DNA of 64,000 nucleotides from UMGS172 sp045578845 (GTDB lineage: Bacteria > Bacillota > Clostridia > Oscillospirales > Acutalibacteraceae): positions 62,001 through 126,000 of the forward strand of contig JAZNLA010000004.1 in the NCBI GenBank assembly GCA_045578845.1, given 5' to 3'. Below are positions 35,519 to 44,307 of the stretch, in pieces; position 1 is the first letter of the stretch; each line of letters opens with the position of its first letter. The notes under the pieces were generated by a model that was given only the letters and a program-made list of their open reading frames with translations, was not told the DNA's origin and ran no database searches. The translations under genes were made by a program, and so were the position numbers.

Positions 35519-37913
35519 TGCTACCTGCTTTCATTTCCATAAGTTGTTCTTTTGTAAGCAATACTTGACGGGGTTTTGAGCCTTCGTGCGGACCGATTAC
35601 ACCTCGGTCTTCCATTTGGTCCATAACCCTTGCGGCACGGGCATAGCCAAGCCTTAATTTTCTTTGAAGCAGCGAAGTCGAAGCCTGTCCGAGTTCAACT
35701 ACAAGTTCTATTGCGTCTCCGAGCATCGGGTCACCGTCATCTTCAACTGCATCTTCGGGCAGACCGCTCTTAGCACTTTTTTCCTTAGCGGCTTGACGTT
35801 CAATTTCTTCAATAACCTGCTCGTCATATTCATTTTTATGGTCGGATTTTAAGAAGTTTACCACCTTTTCGACCTCGCTGTCACTTACAAAGCAACCTTG
35901 AATACGCTCGGGTTTAATGGCACCGGTAGGATAAAACAGCATATCGCCGCGGCCCATTAACTTTTCGGCACCGCCTATATCAATAATTGTACGGCTGTCA
36001 ACCTGCGATGATACCGCAAAAGCAACGCGGGTGGGAATATTTGCCTTAATAAGGCCGGTGACGACGTCAACCGACGGACGCTGTGTAGCAACAATCAAAT
36101 GCATACCTGCGGCTCTTGCCTTTTGAGCAATACGGCAGATAGAATCTTCAACCTCTCCGGGTGAAGTCATCATAAGGTCTGCAAGTTCGTCGATAATAAT
36201 TACAATCTGCGGCATTTTAACAAGGCTTTCGTCCTTTTCGGCAAGTTCATTGTAACCGCTGATATTACGTACATCATTTTCGGCAAAAAGTTGGTAACGC
36301 TTTTCCATTTCAAGTACTGCCCAACCTAAAGCACCTGCCGCCTTTCTGGGGTCGGTAACTACAGGAACTATTAGGTGTGGAATACCGTTATAAATACCAA
36401 GTTCAACTACCTTCGGGTCAATAAGCAGAAGTTTAACCTCTTCGGGGGTTGCTTTGAAAAGAATACTCATAATAATTGAGTTAATGCAGACCGATTTACC
36501 GCTGCCTGTAGCACCGGCTATAAGTCCGTGCGGCATTTTGGCAATATCGGTAACACGCTGTTCACCCGAAATATCGCGGCCCAAAGCAACCGATATTTTA
36601 CTTTTTGACGATGAAAAAACCTGCGAGTCAATAATCTCACGTATTTTAACAACACTTGTATTTTTGTTAGGCACCTCAATACCGACAGCGGGTTTGTTAG
36701 GAATAGGTGCTTCAATACGTACACCCGCAGTAGCAAGATTAAGAGCTATATCGTCAGCAAGATTTGTAATTTTACTTATTTTTACACCTGCGGCAGGCTG
36801 AAGTTCATATCTTGTAACCGACGGACCGCGGCTTATATTTATAATCCTTGACTCGACACCGAAACTACGCAAAGTATCAACTAACAAAGTTGCAGTGCTT
36901 TCAAGTTCGGCAGTAATATTTTTGGCACTTACTTGGTCAGGCTCAGACAAAAGTGACACCGGCGGATAGCGGTACTCATTTTGTTCCTGCTCTACCTTTA
37001 TGGTACTGCCTTCAAGAACATCAAGTTCTAATTTTTGCGATTTTTCTGCCGCCTCATTTACCTTATCCATAATATCATTTACATTGCTTTGGTTGATATC
37101 TTCTTCGGCCTTTTCGGAAATAGCCTCGGCAGTTTTATTAAACGCATCCTCTTTTTTAGCAACCTCAGACTTTGAACTTATATCAAGCGAAGACTCGTCG
37201 CTGTCAAGGTCGCGGTATTTTGAAACGACATTTTTCTGTTTTTCTTCAATGCTTACTTGCTTTTTCGGTTCAGGCTCTTCGCCATCAAGCGAAATGTCAA
37301 CCTCTTTGGGTGTACGGCGACGCTCATAAGCATTTTCGGCAACCTGTTCAATATGTTTAACCGGTTTTGCGACTGCTTTAAAAAGTGCCACAAGGGTTGT
37401 CCCTGTCATAAGCATAACGGTGACAAAAATAAGTAACACACAAATTATCCACGCACCGGGGTTTTTAAATAACGCAAACATGGGAAAACCGAGCAACGCA
37501 CCGAAAAATCCTGTATTTTTAAATCCTAAATTCCAAGCAGCGGCTATTGCCTTACCGTATGTTTCACTGTCAGGTGCTACGGCTATTACATGCACCATGG
37601 TTGACACAAGCAACACCAACGCCGAACATTCTATGATACCTGCAAGTACTTTGCCGTGTAACCTGTCTAAAGCCAAAAGTACGGCAACTGTACCAAGCAA
37701 AATCGGCACTAAATAACCGAAAAAACCAAACGTTCCTAAAATAAAGTTATGTATTGCAAGCCAACCGTTTTCACCCTTTATTATAGCCGCTAAAAACAAT
37801 AGTACCGATACTGCAAAAAGCACTACCGCCACAATCTGTTTTCTTGCCGCTTTGGTTTCTGCCGTCACCTTTTTAGTCTGAGGTACTTTGGATTTTTGAT
37901 TTTTCTTAGCCAT
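35505..37913 (-). CDS. ftsK: DNA translocase FtsK/SpoIIIE
   Basis: The protein pumps chromosomal DNA through the closing division or sporulation septum. The 802 residues comprise four hydrophobic segments in the first 180 residues, an acidic low-complexity linker (about 190-320), a RecA-like motor with Walker A ATGSGKS (near 470) and IIIDELADLMM, and a C-terminal winged-helix gamma domain that reads KOPS-like sites (LLQRKLRLGYARAARVMDQME). It lies 40 bp downstream of tepA; a small hairpin at 37935-37952 sits in that gap. The ftsK-tepA pairing is common in Firmicutes. Confidence 0.96.
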   Translation of the reverse strand: MAKKNQKSKVPQTKKVTAETKAARKQIVAVVLFAVSVLLFLAAIIKGENGWLAIHNFILGTFGFFGYLVPILLGTVAVLLALDRLHGKVLAGIIECSALVLLVSTMVHVIAVAPDSETYGKAIAAAWNLGFKNTGFFGALLGFPMFALFKNPGAWIICVLLIFVTVMLMTGTTLVALFKAVAKPVKHIEQVAENAYERRRTPKEVDISLDGEEPEPKKQVSIEEKQKNVVSKYRDLDSDESSLDISSKSEVAKKEDAFNKTAEAISEKAEEDINQSNVNDIMDKVNEAAEKSQKLELDVLEGSTIKVEQEQNEYRYPPVSLLSEPDQVSAKNITAELESTATLLVDTLRSFGVESRIINISRGPSVTRYELQPAAGVKISKITNLADDIALNLATAGVRIEAPIPNKPAVGIEVPNKNTSVVKIREIIDSQVFSSSKSKISVALGRDISGEQRVTDIAKMPHGLIAGATGSGKSVCINSIIMSILFKATPEEVKLLLIDPKVVELGIYNGIPHLIVPVVTDPRKAAGALGWAVLEMEKRYQLFAENDVRNISGYNELAEKDESLVKMPQIVIIIDELADLMMTSPGEVEDSICRIAQKARAAGMHLIVATQRPSVDVVTGLIKANIPTRVAFAVSSQVDSRTIIDIGGAEKLMGRGDMLFYPTGAIKPERIQGCFVSDSEVEKVVNFLKSDHKNEYDEQVIEEIERQAAKEKSAKSGLPEDAVEDDGDPMLGDAIELVVELGQASTSLLQRKLRLGYARAARVMDQMEDRGVIGPHEGSKPRQVLLTKEQLMEMKAGSSEIG

Positions 37914-37953
37914 ATTCCACTCCTACTATATGTATCGCCCTAAAATGGGCGAA

Positions 37954-38646
37954 TTATTTACTTTCTATCATTTTATAAAGTTCACCTAATGCGTCGGCAA
38001 GACTGCCTATTTTATCAATAAGTCCGCACTCTACTGCCATATTTCCGTCAAGTACCGAGCCCATATCGGTCGCAAGTTCATCGGTATTCATCATGAGTCT
38101 TGAAAACTTATCGGCAGAAATATTGGAATTTTTAACCACAAAATCGGTAATTCGCTTTTGCATTCTTTCAAAGTAATTGAGCGTCTGCGGTACACCTAAA
38201 ACCAGTCCGTTAGTTCTTACCGGATGTATCGTCATTGTAGCCGACGGCACTATAAAAGAACACCTTGCCGAAACCGCCAAAGGCACGCCTATGGAATGAC
38301 CCCCGCCCAAAACCAAGGAAACGGTAGGTTTTTTCATGCCCGAAATAAGTTCAGCCAAAGCAAGACCTGCCTCAACATCGCCGCCGACCGTATTGAGCAC
38401 TATCATCATTCCCTCAATTTTAGGGTCCTCCTCAACCGCTATAAGTTGCGGTATTACATGCTCATATTTAGTTGTTTTGGCATCACTCGGCAAAACGCCG
38501 TGACCCTCGATTTGACCTATCACCGTAAGGCAATGTATCGAGTGTTTGCCTACAGTAGGTGTAACCGAGCCCGACTCTTTAATTTGTTCCCACTGTTTAC
38601 TGCCTTGCGACTGTTCACAAGATTTATCATTGTTTTCGTTATTCAT
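37954..38646 (-). CDS. tepA: ClpP-like serine protease TepA
   Basis: The 230-residue protein has a ClpP-type crotonase fold, with the nucleophile region SLVLGGGHSIGVPLAV and the catalytic His region TMTIHPVRTNG. This matches translocation-enhancing protein TepA (YmfB) of Bacillus, which is encoded next to spoIIIE. The first 40 residues are polar and of low complexity. It is a cytoplasmic or membrane-associated peptidase that does not need a ClpX-type partner in the same operon. A good promoter precedes it, and ftsK follows. Confidence 0.9.
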   Translation of the reverse strand: MNNENNDKSCEQSQGSKQWEQIKESGSVTPTVGKHSIHCLTVIGQIEGHGVLPSDAKTTKYEHVIPQLIAVEEDPKIEGMMIVLNTVGGDVEAGLALAELISGMKKPTVSLVLGGGHSIGVPLAVSARCSFIVPSATMTIHPVRTNGLVLGVPQTLNYFERMQKRITDFVVKNSNISADKFSRLMMNTDELATDMGSVLDGNMAVECGLIDKIGSLADALGELYKMIESK

Positions 38647-38709
38647 CAGCAGTTTCCTTTCTTAGTTACTGCTGATAGTTTTCCCAAATTAACATAATAA
38701 TACAAATAT

Positions 38710-38738
38710 ATAATACCACTAAATCTTTCTTAATTCAA
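38710..38738 (-). promoter_or_regulatory. Probable sigma-A promoter of tepA-ftsK
   Basis: TTGAAT (38733-38738) and TATTAT (38710-38715) on the minus strand are 17 bp apart, about 65 bp upstream of the tepA start. Confidence 0.55.
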
Positions 38739-38757
38739 GAAATTTATTCGGTAAAAT

Positions 38758-39255
38758 TTATTTTCCTAAGAATTTATATTCCAGTCCAAAATATCGGCAG
38801 ATACTTTCGGCTGTAGTAACACCCAAATTATAAATTTTGGGGTACAAAACGCCGTCAAAACGGTCACCCGAAACCTTTATACTATCACAAATTAAAGGTG
38901 TAAAACTTTTAAGCGGGTCGCCGTCGGGCAAAATATTTATAAATATCACTTCATCATCATTTAAAAGAGAGCGGTCATTTCTTATCACAGTTGCCGCTCT
39001 GAATGATACCCCCGACAGTGACTCGGTATGGATAAACGAAAGTTTATCGGGTAAATTTTCGGTAAATTTAGGCACATATATAATCCCGTCGCATTTGCCG
39101 TTTATATAATAACGCTTTTCCATGCCCGACAGTTCCATGCACTCACATTTTACGCCGTTATATTCAAGAGCACTCATTAAAATTAGGGTATATAGCCTCG
39201 ATACTTCTTCCGTTTTTTCGTCAGAAAACCCTTTTAAAATCAAAACCGAAAACAA
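38758..39255 (-). CDS. Unrecognised protein, 165 residues
   Basis: I do not recognise this protein. It has an alpha/beta character, beginning with a hydrophobic strand (VLILKGF), helices, then a GIIYVPKF strand and a RSLLNDDEVIFINILPDG segment. It has no signal peptide or membrane helix. The frame starts with TTG at 39255, 7 nt after GGGAGGTG, and no ATG lies near, so TTG is the likely start. It stands alone between tepA and the clpC terminator. Codon use is like that of its neighbours, and the frame has no competing overlap, which supports it as a real gene. Confidence 0.6.
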   Translation of the reverse strand: MFSVLILKGFSDEKTEEVSRLYTLILMSALEYNGVKCECMELSGMEKRYYINGKCDGIIYVPKFTENLPDKLSFIHTESLSGVSFRAATVIRNDRSLLNDDEVIFINILPDGDPLKSFTPLICDSIKVSGDRFDGVLYPKIYNLGVTTAESICRYFGLEYKFLGK

Positions 39256-39317
39256 AAAAACACCTCCCGTAATATTTTATGAGAGAAAATTTCTTTTGTC
39301 CTTTTGACTAACACAAA

Positions 39318-39343
39318 ACGGCAGATGCAAAAGCATCTGCCGT
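39318..39343 (-). terminator. Intrinsic terminator of the clpC operon
   Basis: An 11-bp perfect stem (39318-39328 with 39333-39343) with an AAAA-type loop is followed on the minus strand by TTTGTGTTAG, 5 bp after the clpC stop. Confidence 0.8.
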
Positions 39344-39348
39344 AAACA

Positions 39349-41805
39349 TTATTTAACCTTAAATTCGTTATCTTCCACAGTGACAGTTGCATTGTCCCCC
39401 GATTTTATACTGCCGTCAAGTATTTTTTCGCTGAGCATATCCTCAATTTTGCTTTGAATGGCACGTCTAAGCGGACGGGCACCGTAAAATTCATCAAATC
39501 CTTGGTCGGCAATCAAATCAACAGCACTGTCGTCAAATTCCACAGCAATACCTAAATCAACAAGCCGTTTTGACAGATTACTTAACATCTTGCCTGCAAT
39601 TTCCTTAATCTCGTCGCGGGTAAGTTTATTGAAGATAATAATATCGTCAACACGGTTTAAAAATTCAGGACGAAATGCTTTTTTAAGTTCGTCTGTTATT
39701 TTTTCCTTAGCAGTGTCAACACTGCCGCCATCAGCGGTACCGAAACCCAAAGACTTAGCCTTTTCTGTCAAATGCCTTGCACCTAAGTTTGAGGTCATAA
39801 TTATAACGGTGTTTGAAAAGTTAACCATTCTGCCCTTAGAGTCGGTCAGTCTGCCGTCTTCCAAAATCTGCAATAGCACATTAAATACATCGGGATGTGC
39901 TTTTTCAATCTCGTCAAACAACACCACCGAATAAGGACTTCTGCGGATTTTTTCGGTCAGTTGTCCGCCTTCGTCATAACCCACATATCCCGGAGGCGAG
40001 CCGACAAGACGTGACACCGTATGCTTTTCCATATATTCCGACATATCAAGTCTTACTATGGCGTTTTCACTGCCGAACATAGCCTCGGCAAGTGCTTTGC
40101 ACAATTCGGTTTTACCGACACCCGTAGGACCCAAGAAGATAAACGAACCTATTGGTCTTTTAGGGTTCTTAAGTCCTACCCTGCCGCGGCGGATTGCCTT
40201 TGCCACAGCCGTTACCGCTTCCGATTGACCTACAAGTCGCTCATGAAGTTTATCCTCTAATTTAAGCAACCTTTCGCTTTCTTCTCTTGTGAGTTCGCTT
40301 ATGGGAATACCGGTACTCAAAGAAATCAGTTCGGCAATATTTTCGGCAGTAACCTTTTCTGCGAAGTTTTCCGCCTCAGCCGACCATTTCGACCTGCTGT
40401 TTTCAAGTGTTTTACCTATTTCCTTTTCTTTATCACGTAAAGTTGCCGCTTTTTCAAAATCCTGTGAAGTAATTGCGTTGTTTTTTTCTTCACCGATTTG
40501 CTTTAATTCCTGCTCTAAATCCTTTATTTCATCAGGTGTGGCGGCAATGCTGAGTCTAACCCTTGATGCCGCTTCGTCAATAAGGTCGATTGCTTTATCG
40601 GGCAAAAATCTGTCCGAAATATAACGTGCGGAAAATTTAACGGCGGCATGGATAGCCTCGTCGGTAATTCTCACCTTATGGTGTGCTTCATATTTATCGC
40701 GAAGTCCTTTTAAAATAAGCACTGCATCGTCTTCCGACGGCTCACCTACCAAAACAGAGCCGAAACGTCTTTCCAAAGCCGCATCTTTTTCAATATTTTT
40801 GCGGTATTCGTCTAAAGTAGTGGCACCTATAACCTGCAACTCACCCCTTGCCAATGACGGTTTGAGAATATTTGCGGCATCTATAGACCCGTCGGCCGAC
40901 GAACCCGCACCAACTATTGTGTGAATTTCGTCGATAAAAAGAATCACATCGTCGCTTGAAATGACCTCGTCAATGGCATTTTTTATTCTTTCTTCAAAGT
41001 CACCGCGGTACTTTGTGCCTGCAACCATGCCTGTCAAATCAAGGGCAACTACGCGTTTATCTTTCAGCAATTCGGGTGCGTCACCGTCGGCGATTTTAAG
41101 TGCCAAACCTTCTGCTATGGCTGTTTTACCTACACCCGGCTCACCGATAAGACATGGATTGTTTTTTGTTCTGCGGCAGAGAATTTGAACAACCCTTTCA
41201 ATTTCTTTACTTCTGCCTATAACGGGGTCTATTTTACCCTTTTTAGCCATTTCGGTTAAATCACGACCGAATTTATCAAGGGTAGGTGTTTTACTCTTTG
41301 ATTTAGCGGTTTTCCCTTGTGTTTTAGGTTGGTCGGCACTGTCGTTTTTGCCCTTTTCACTGCTTATTCCCGCCGATTCCAGTGCACGTTCGGTCAATAT
41401 ACCGACATCAACACCGAGTTCTTTTAAAAAGCGAATAGCATAGTTGTCGCCCTCGCTTAAAACACCTATTAAAATGTGTTCGGTACCGACAAACGAGTTG
41501 CCCATTTCACGGCTGCCGGAAACTGCAACCTCAATAACCCTTTTCGCCCTCGGTGTCAAACTTTCGGGGCTTAAATGGGCGGGTGTACCCTCGCCTATAT
41601 TCGATTTAATAAGTTCTGAAAATTTATCCTTTGTAATGCCGACTTCCCTTAAAAGTTCAGCCGCAACCGAATCTTCAACCGATAAAAGTCCCAACACCAA
41701 ATGTTCACTTCCGACATAGGTGTGTCCTAAATTTTCGGCACCGCTTATAGCATAATTCAAAGCCGCATTAGCCTTGCCGGTAAAGCCACCGAAATTATAT
41801 TTCAT
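39349..41805 (-). CDS. clpC: ATP-dependent Clp protease ATP-binding subunit ClpC
   Basis: ClpC unfolds substrates, including arginine-phosphorylated proteins, for ClpP. The 818-residue protein has two N-terminal Clp repeats (about 1-145), AAA+ module 1 with GEPGVGKTA (about 221-229), a UVR-type middle domain with FEKAATLRDKEKEIG, AAA+ module 2 with GPTGVGKTE (about 558-566) and a D2-small domain. The ATG at 41805 follows GGAGG at 10 nt; it overlaps the mcsB stop. It is the last gene of the ctsR-mcsA-mcsB-clpC operon. Confidence 0.97.
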   Translation of the reverse strand: MKYNFGGFTGKANAALNYAISGAENLGHTYVGSEHLVLGLLSVEDSVAAELLREVGITKDKFSELIKSNIGEGTPAHLSPESLTPRAKRVIEVAVSGSREMGNSFVGTEHILIGVLSEGDNYAIRFLKELGVDVGILTERALESAGISSEKGKNDSADQPKTQGKTAKSKSKTPTLDKFGRDLTEMAKKGKIDPVIGRSKEIERVVQILCRRTKNNPCLIGEPGVGKTAIAEGLALKIADGDAPELLKDKRVVALDLTGMVAGTKYRGDFEERIKNAIDEVISSDDVILFIDEIHTIVGAGSSADGSIDAANILKPSLARGELQVIGATTLDEYRKNIEKDAALERRFGSVLVGEPSEDDAVLILKGLRDKYEAHHKVRITDEAIHAAVKFSARYISDRFLPDKAIDLIDEAASRVRLSIAATPDEIKDLEQELKQIGEEKNNAITSQDFEKAATLRDKEKEIGKTLENSRSKWSAEAENFAEKVTAENIAELISLSTGIPISELTREESERLLKLEDKLHERLVGQSEAVTAVAKAIRRGRVGLKNPKRPIGSFIFLGPTGVGKTELCKALAEAMFGSENAIVRLDMSEYMEKHTVSRLVGSPPGYVGYDEGGQLTEKIRRSPYSVVLFDEIEKAHPDVFNVLLQILEDGRLTDSKGRMVNFSNTVIIMTSNLGARHLTEKAKSLGFGTADGGSVDTAKEKITDELKKAFRPEFLNRVDDIIIFNKLTRDEIKEIAGKMLSNLSKRLVDLGIAVEFDDSAVDLIADQGFDEFYGARPLRRAIQSKIEDMLSEKILDGSIKSGDNATVTVEDNEFKVK

Positions 41806-41810
41806 AAATA

Positions 41811-42824
41811 TCAAACCTCCGCAACTTTAAGAGTTTCTCTCATTAATTTTGCCCTTATTTTATCGCGTTCATTCGCTTCCAAATCACCGTTTAAACGTTT
41901 TATCATAGCAGGTTGCAATTCCACAAAAAGTTTCATAGGTACTATCGTTTCAGGTAATTCTATTACTCCCGCACGGTTTCCTAACATTATTACCGAGATA
42001 TGTTTCATCATTTCGTCGGTGTTTAACCGTCTTGCATATTTTAAAATTCCAAACGACCTTGCTACTGTATCTTCCAAAGATACTTTATCTAATTTTTCTA
42101 TACCGTTATTTTCCTTTGCTATAATCTCGAGGGCTATATTATTGAGATTTTCCAACGCACCCTCTTCCGATACACCCAATGTTATTTGGTTGGAAAGTTG
42201 ATAAATAGAAGTTTTAGAGTCACTGCCCTCGCCATAAAATCCTCTGAAAGTAAGACCGATTTTGCCGACCGCCGAAGCGATACTTTTAAGTTCTCGGCTG
42301 CTCTCAAGCACAGGCAGATGTAACATCACCGATGCCCGCATACCAGTACCCAAATTAGTAGGACACTCGGTCAAATAACCCAAACGGTCGGAAAAAGCAA
42401 ACTTTATTCTTTTCCCTATCTCGGTTTCAACCTCACAGCAAAGTTCATACGTTTCTTTTAAACACAGTCCGCTCTTTATTGCTTGGATACGCAAATGGTC
42501 CTCTTCGCCCACCATAATGCTTATTGACTCGTCGTCATTCAAAAGCAAAATTTTATGTCGGTCAATTGCCGCGAACTGCGGACTTATTATATGCCGTTCA
42601 ACCATGGAATAGGCCTCGATTTCGCCCAAACTCTGCATATCTATTCTGCGGAATTTACCGAATTTAAAGTTTATTTCCGAAATAACATCGGCGATTTTCT
42701 CATTGGTTGATTTCAAATTCTCTTTATTAAGGTACAAAGGAAACGGCACGCCGTCAAGGTTTCGTGCAAGTCTTACTCTGGTGCTCAGTGCCGCCGTTTT
42801 GTTTTTATATTCATACCACAGCAT
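41811..42824 (-). CDS. mcsB: Protein arginine kinase McsB
   Basis: McsB phosphorylates arginines on misfolded proteins and on CtsR, marking them for ClpCP. The 337-residue protein has the phosphagen-kinase catalytic domain: RVRLARNLDG, GEEDHLRIQAI, and the active-site Cys in LTECPTNLGTGMRASV. It starts on the last base of the mcsA stop. The operon order is that of Bacillus subtilis. Confidence 0.96.
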   Translation of the reverse strand: MLWYEYKNKTAALSTRVRLARNLDGVPFPLYLNKENLKSTNEKIADVISEINFKFGKFRRIDMQSLGEIEAYSMVERHIISPQFAAIDRHKILLLNDDESISIMVGEEDHLRIQAIKSGLCLKETYELCCEVETEIGKRIKFAFSDRLGYLTECPTNLGTGMRASVMLHLPVLESSRELKSIASAVGKIGLTFRGFYGEGSDSKTSIYQLSNQITLGVSEEGALENLNNIALEIIAKENNGIEKLDKVSLEDTVARSFGILKYARRLNTDEMMKHISVIMLGNRAGVIELPETIVPMKLFVELQPAMIKRLNGDLEANERDKIRAKLMRETLKVAEV

Positions 42825-43315
42825 TACTGCTCCTCCTTTATCCTTTTAATTTGGTCGCGAATAACTGCCGCTTTTTCGTATTCCTCATTTTCTATCGCGG
42901 CTTTAAGTTGATTACCGAGCGTTTCGATTAAATCTTCATTTTTATCCTTAATTTCCTCAGTAGGCTCACCTAAAGGCCTTTTGCCTACATGGGTAGTTCT
43001 GCCGTGAATTTTTACAAGCGTCGGCTCAAGTTCGGTTTTAAAGGTTTCGTAACACTTGCCGCAACCTACCCTTCCTGTACGTGAAATCTCTTCAAAACTT
43101 ATACCGCAACCGTCACACCTTTTATTGACTAAGGTAGGTGTCACACTGTTGCCAAGCATTGACGACAGCAATTTAAATATATCCCCGTCAAATGAAGTTT
43201 TATTTTTAACCTTTGCGGCACATTCACTGCAAAAATAAGAATCATGCACAACCCCGTTTACCACCGAATGGAAATGGGAAGTTGCTTCATTTTGTTTGCA
43301 TTTATCACAAAGCAT
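42824..43315 (-). CDS. mcsA: McsA, zinc-binding activator of the arginine kinase
   Basis: The 163-residue protein has paired CxxC zinc motifs (CDKC, CSEC, CDGC, CGKC) over the first 105 residues and a C-terminal UVR motif (NEEYEKAAVIRDQIKRIKEE, about 142-161). McsA activates McsB and modulates CtsR. The overlap with mcsB by one base and the 12-bp gap to ctsR show a single operon. Confidence 0.95.
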   Translation of the reverse strand: MLCDKCKQNEATSHFHSVVNGVVHDSYFCSECAAKVKNKTSFDGDIFKLLSSMLGNSVTPTLVNKRCDGCGISFEEISRTGRVGCGKCYETFKTELEPTLVKIHGRTTHVGKRPLGEPTEEIKDKNEDLIETLGNQLKAAIENEEYEKAAVIRDQIKRIKEEQ

Positions 43316-43327
43316 AAAATCACTCCT

Positions 43328-43777
43328 TTAAATCTGTGACAGTAACATTTGTTTTAAAATTGCGGCTCTTAGCGGCTCGCGTAGTACAACGGGTACACCG
43401 TGCATAATGGGTGAACCGATTGCCGAATACATAAGTTTGACGGCATTTTCGCCGAGTAAACCACCTCTAAGACAGTTATCTAAAATCACCCGTGCCGCCG
43501 CATCATCAATTTCGGGACCTATCATGTTAACAATGTGCATTATGGCAGAAGATGTATCAAGTCTAACCCTTTTAATTCTTATATATCCGCCGCCGCCGCG
43601 TCGGCTTTCTACAATATAACCGTGTTCGGGAATAAACCGTGACGATAAGACATAGTTAATTTGACTCGGCACGCAACCTATCTGCGAAGCAAAATCGTTA
43701 CGCTGAATTTCGGCTATACCATTCTGTTCGTCTAAAATTCTGTTTATTTCTTCGGCTATTAAATCACTTAGTCGCAT
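43328..43777 (-). CDS. ctsR: Heat-shock repressor CtsR
   Basis: CtsR represses class III heat-shock genes and is inactivated by heat and by McsB. The 149-residue protein has the N-terminal winged helix-turn-helix (NDFASQIGCVPSQINYVLSSRF) followed by the glycine-rich wing ESRRGGGGYIRI and a C-terminal dimer domain. Its own operon carries a CtsR box overlapping the promoter, so it is autoregulated. Confidence 0.96.
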   Translation of the reverse strand: MRLSDLIAEEINRILDEQNGIAEIQRNDFASQIGCVPSQINYVLSSRFIPEHGYIVESRRGGGGYIRIKRVRLDTSSAIMHIVNMIGPEIDDAAARVILDNCLRGGLLGENAVKLMYSAIGSPIMHGVPVVLREPLRAAILKQMLLSQI

Positions 43778-43808
43778 TATAATTCCTCTTTCCGCTTTTA
43801 TTGTTTAC

Positions 43809-43837
43809 ATTATATAGCATAGGTCAAAGTTAGTCAA
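43809..43837 (-). promoter_or_regulatory. Promoter of the ctsR operon
   Basis: TTGACT (43832-43837) and TATAAT (43809-43814) on the minus strand are 17 bp apart. The start codon is about 25 bp downstream of the expected transcription start. Confidence 0.8.
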
Positions 43838-43838
43838 A
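43822..43838. promoter_or_regulatory. CtsR operator
   Basis: The direct heptad repeat GGTCAAA-GTT-AGTCAAA matches the established CtsR consensus RGTCAAA-N3-RGTCAAA. The second heptad is the -35 element of the operon promoter, so repressor and RNA polymerase compete. Confidence 0.9.
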
Positions 43839-44013
43839 GTCAAATAATATCTACTTTCGATTATTTATGTGCCGATTTTAAAAAATATCTCTTATTTGCT
43901 CTTGTTTTCTTAAATTTTCTATAAATTTTAAACAAACTTTAAAAACCAAATTTTCACCAATTTTTATTTTGCTCATACAATGTCTTAGAAGGTTGGAAAG
44001 GAGGAAACAACAC

Positions 44014-44148
44014 ATGTGTAACGGATTTGGCTCTGGTAACTGCTGCTGGATTATCATTCTTCTCATAATCGTTTTCTGCTGCTGCGGTAATAACGGTTGC
44101 GGCAACAACGGTGGCTGTGGTTGCAACGATAACTGCGGTTGCTGCTAA
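44014..44148 (+). CDS. Small Cys/Gly/Asn-rich protein with one hydrophobic segment
   Basis: The 44-residue product starts MCNGFGSGNCC, then has a hydrophobic stretch WIIILLIIVF (12-21), then CCC and alternating GNNGCG/GGCGC units, and ends CGCC. AAAGGAGGAAACAAC precedes the ATG. Small proteins of this composition in Clostridia are often given 'high-cysteine' or YjcZ-like sporulation names. A spore coat or membrane-tethered role is possible but not shown. It has its own terminator 38 bp downstream. Confidence 0.75.
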   Translation: MCNGFGSGNCCWIIILLIIVFCCCGNNGCGNNGGCGCNDNCGCC

Positions 44149-44185
44149 TCTTCGCCCCTAAATACAGACTTTACGTCTGTAATTA

Positions 44186-44206
44186 ACCGTCCCGACAAGG
44201 GACGGT
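44186..44206 (+). terminator. Terminator of the Cys-rich protein gene
   Basis: An 8-bp stem (44186-44193 with 44199-44206) is followed by TTTTTT on the plus strand. Confidence 0.85.
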
Positions 44207-44307
44207 TTTTTGCTATTATAAATATATTACAAAAAAAGTGTGGAATATTATGTCGCAATAATGTATAATATCAATATAAATTAAAAAAATGCCTGTGAGG
44301 TATCTTG

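Noticed and set aside
43878..44126. A minus-strand frame rich in Gln and Pro.
   Set aside because: It is antisense to the Cys-rich peptide gene, which has the better ribosome binding site and terminator.
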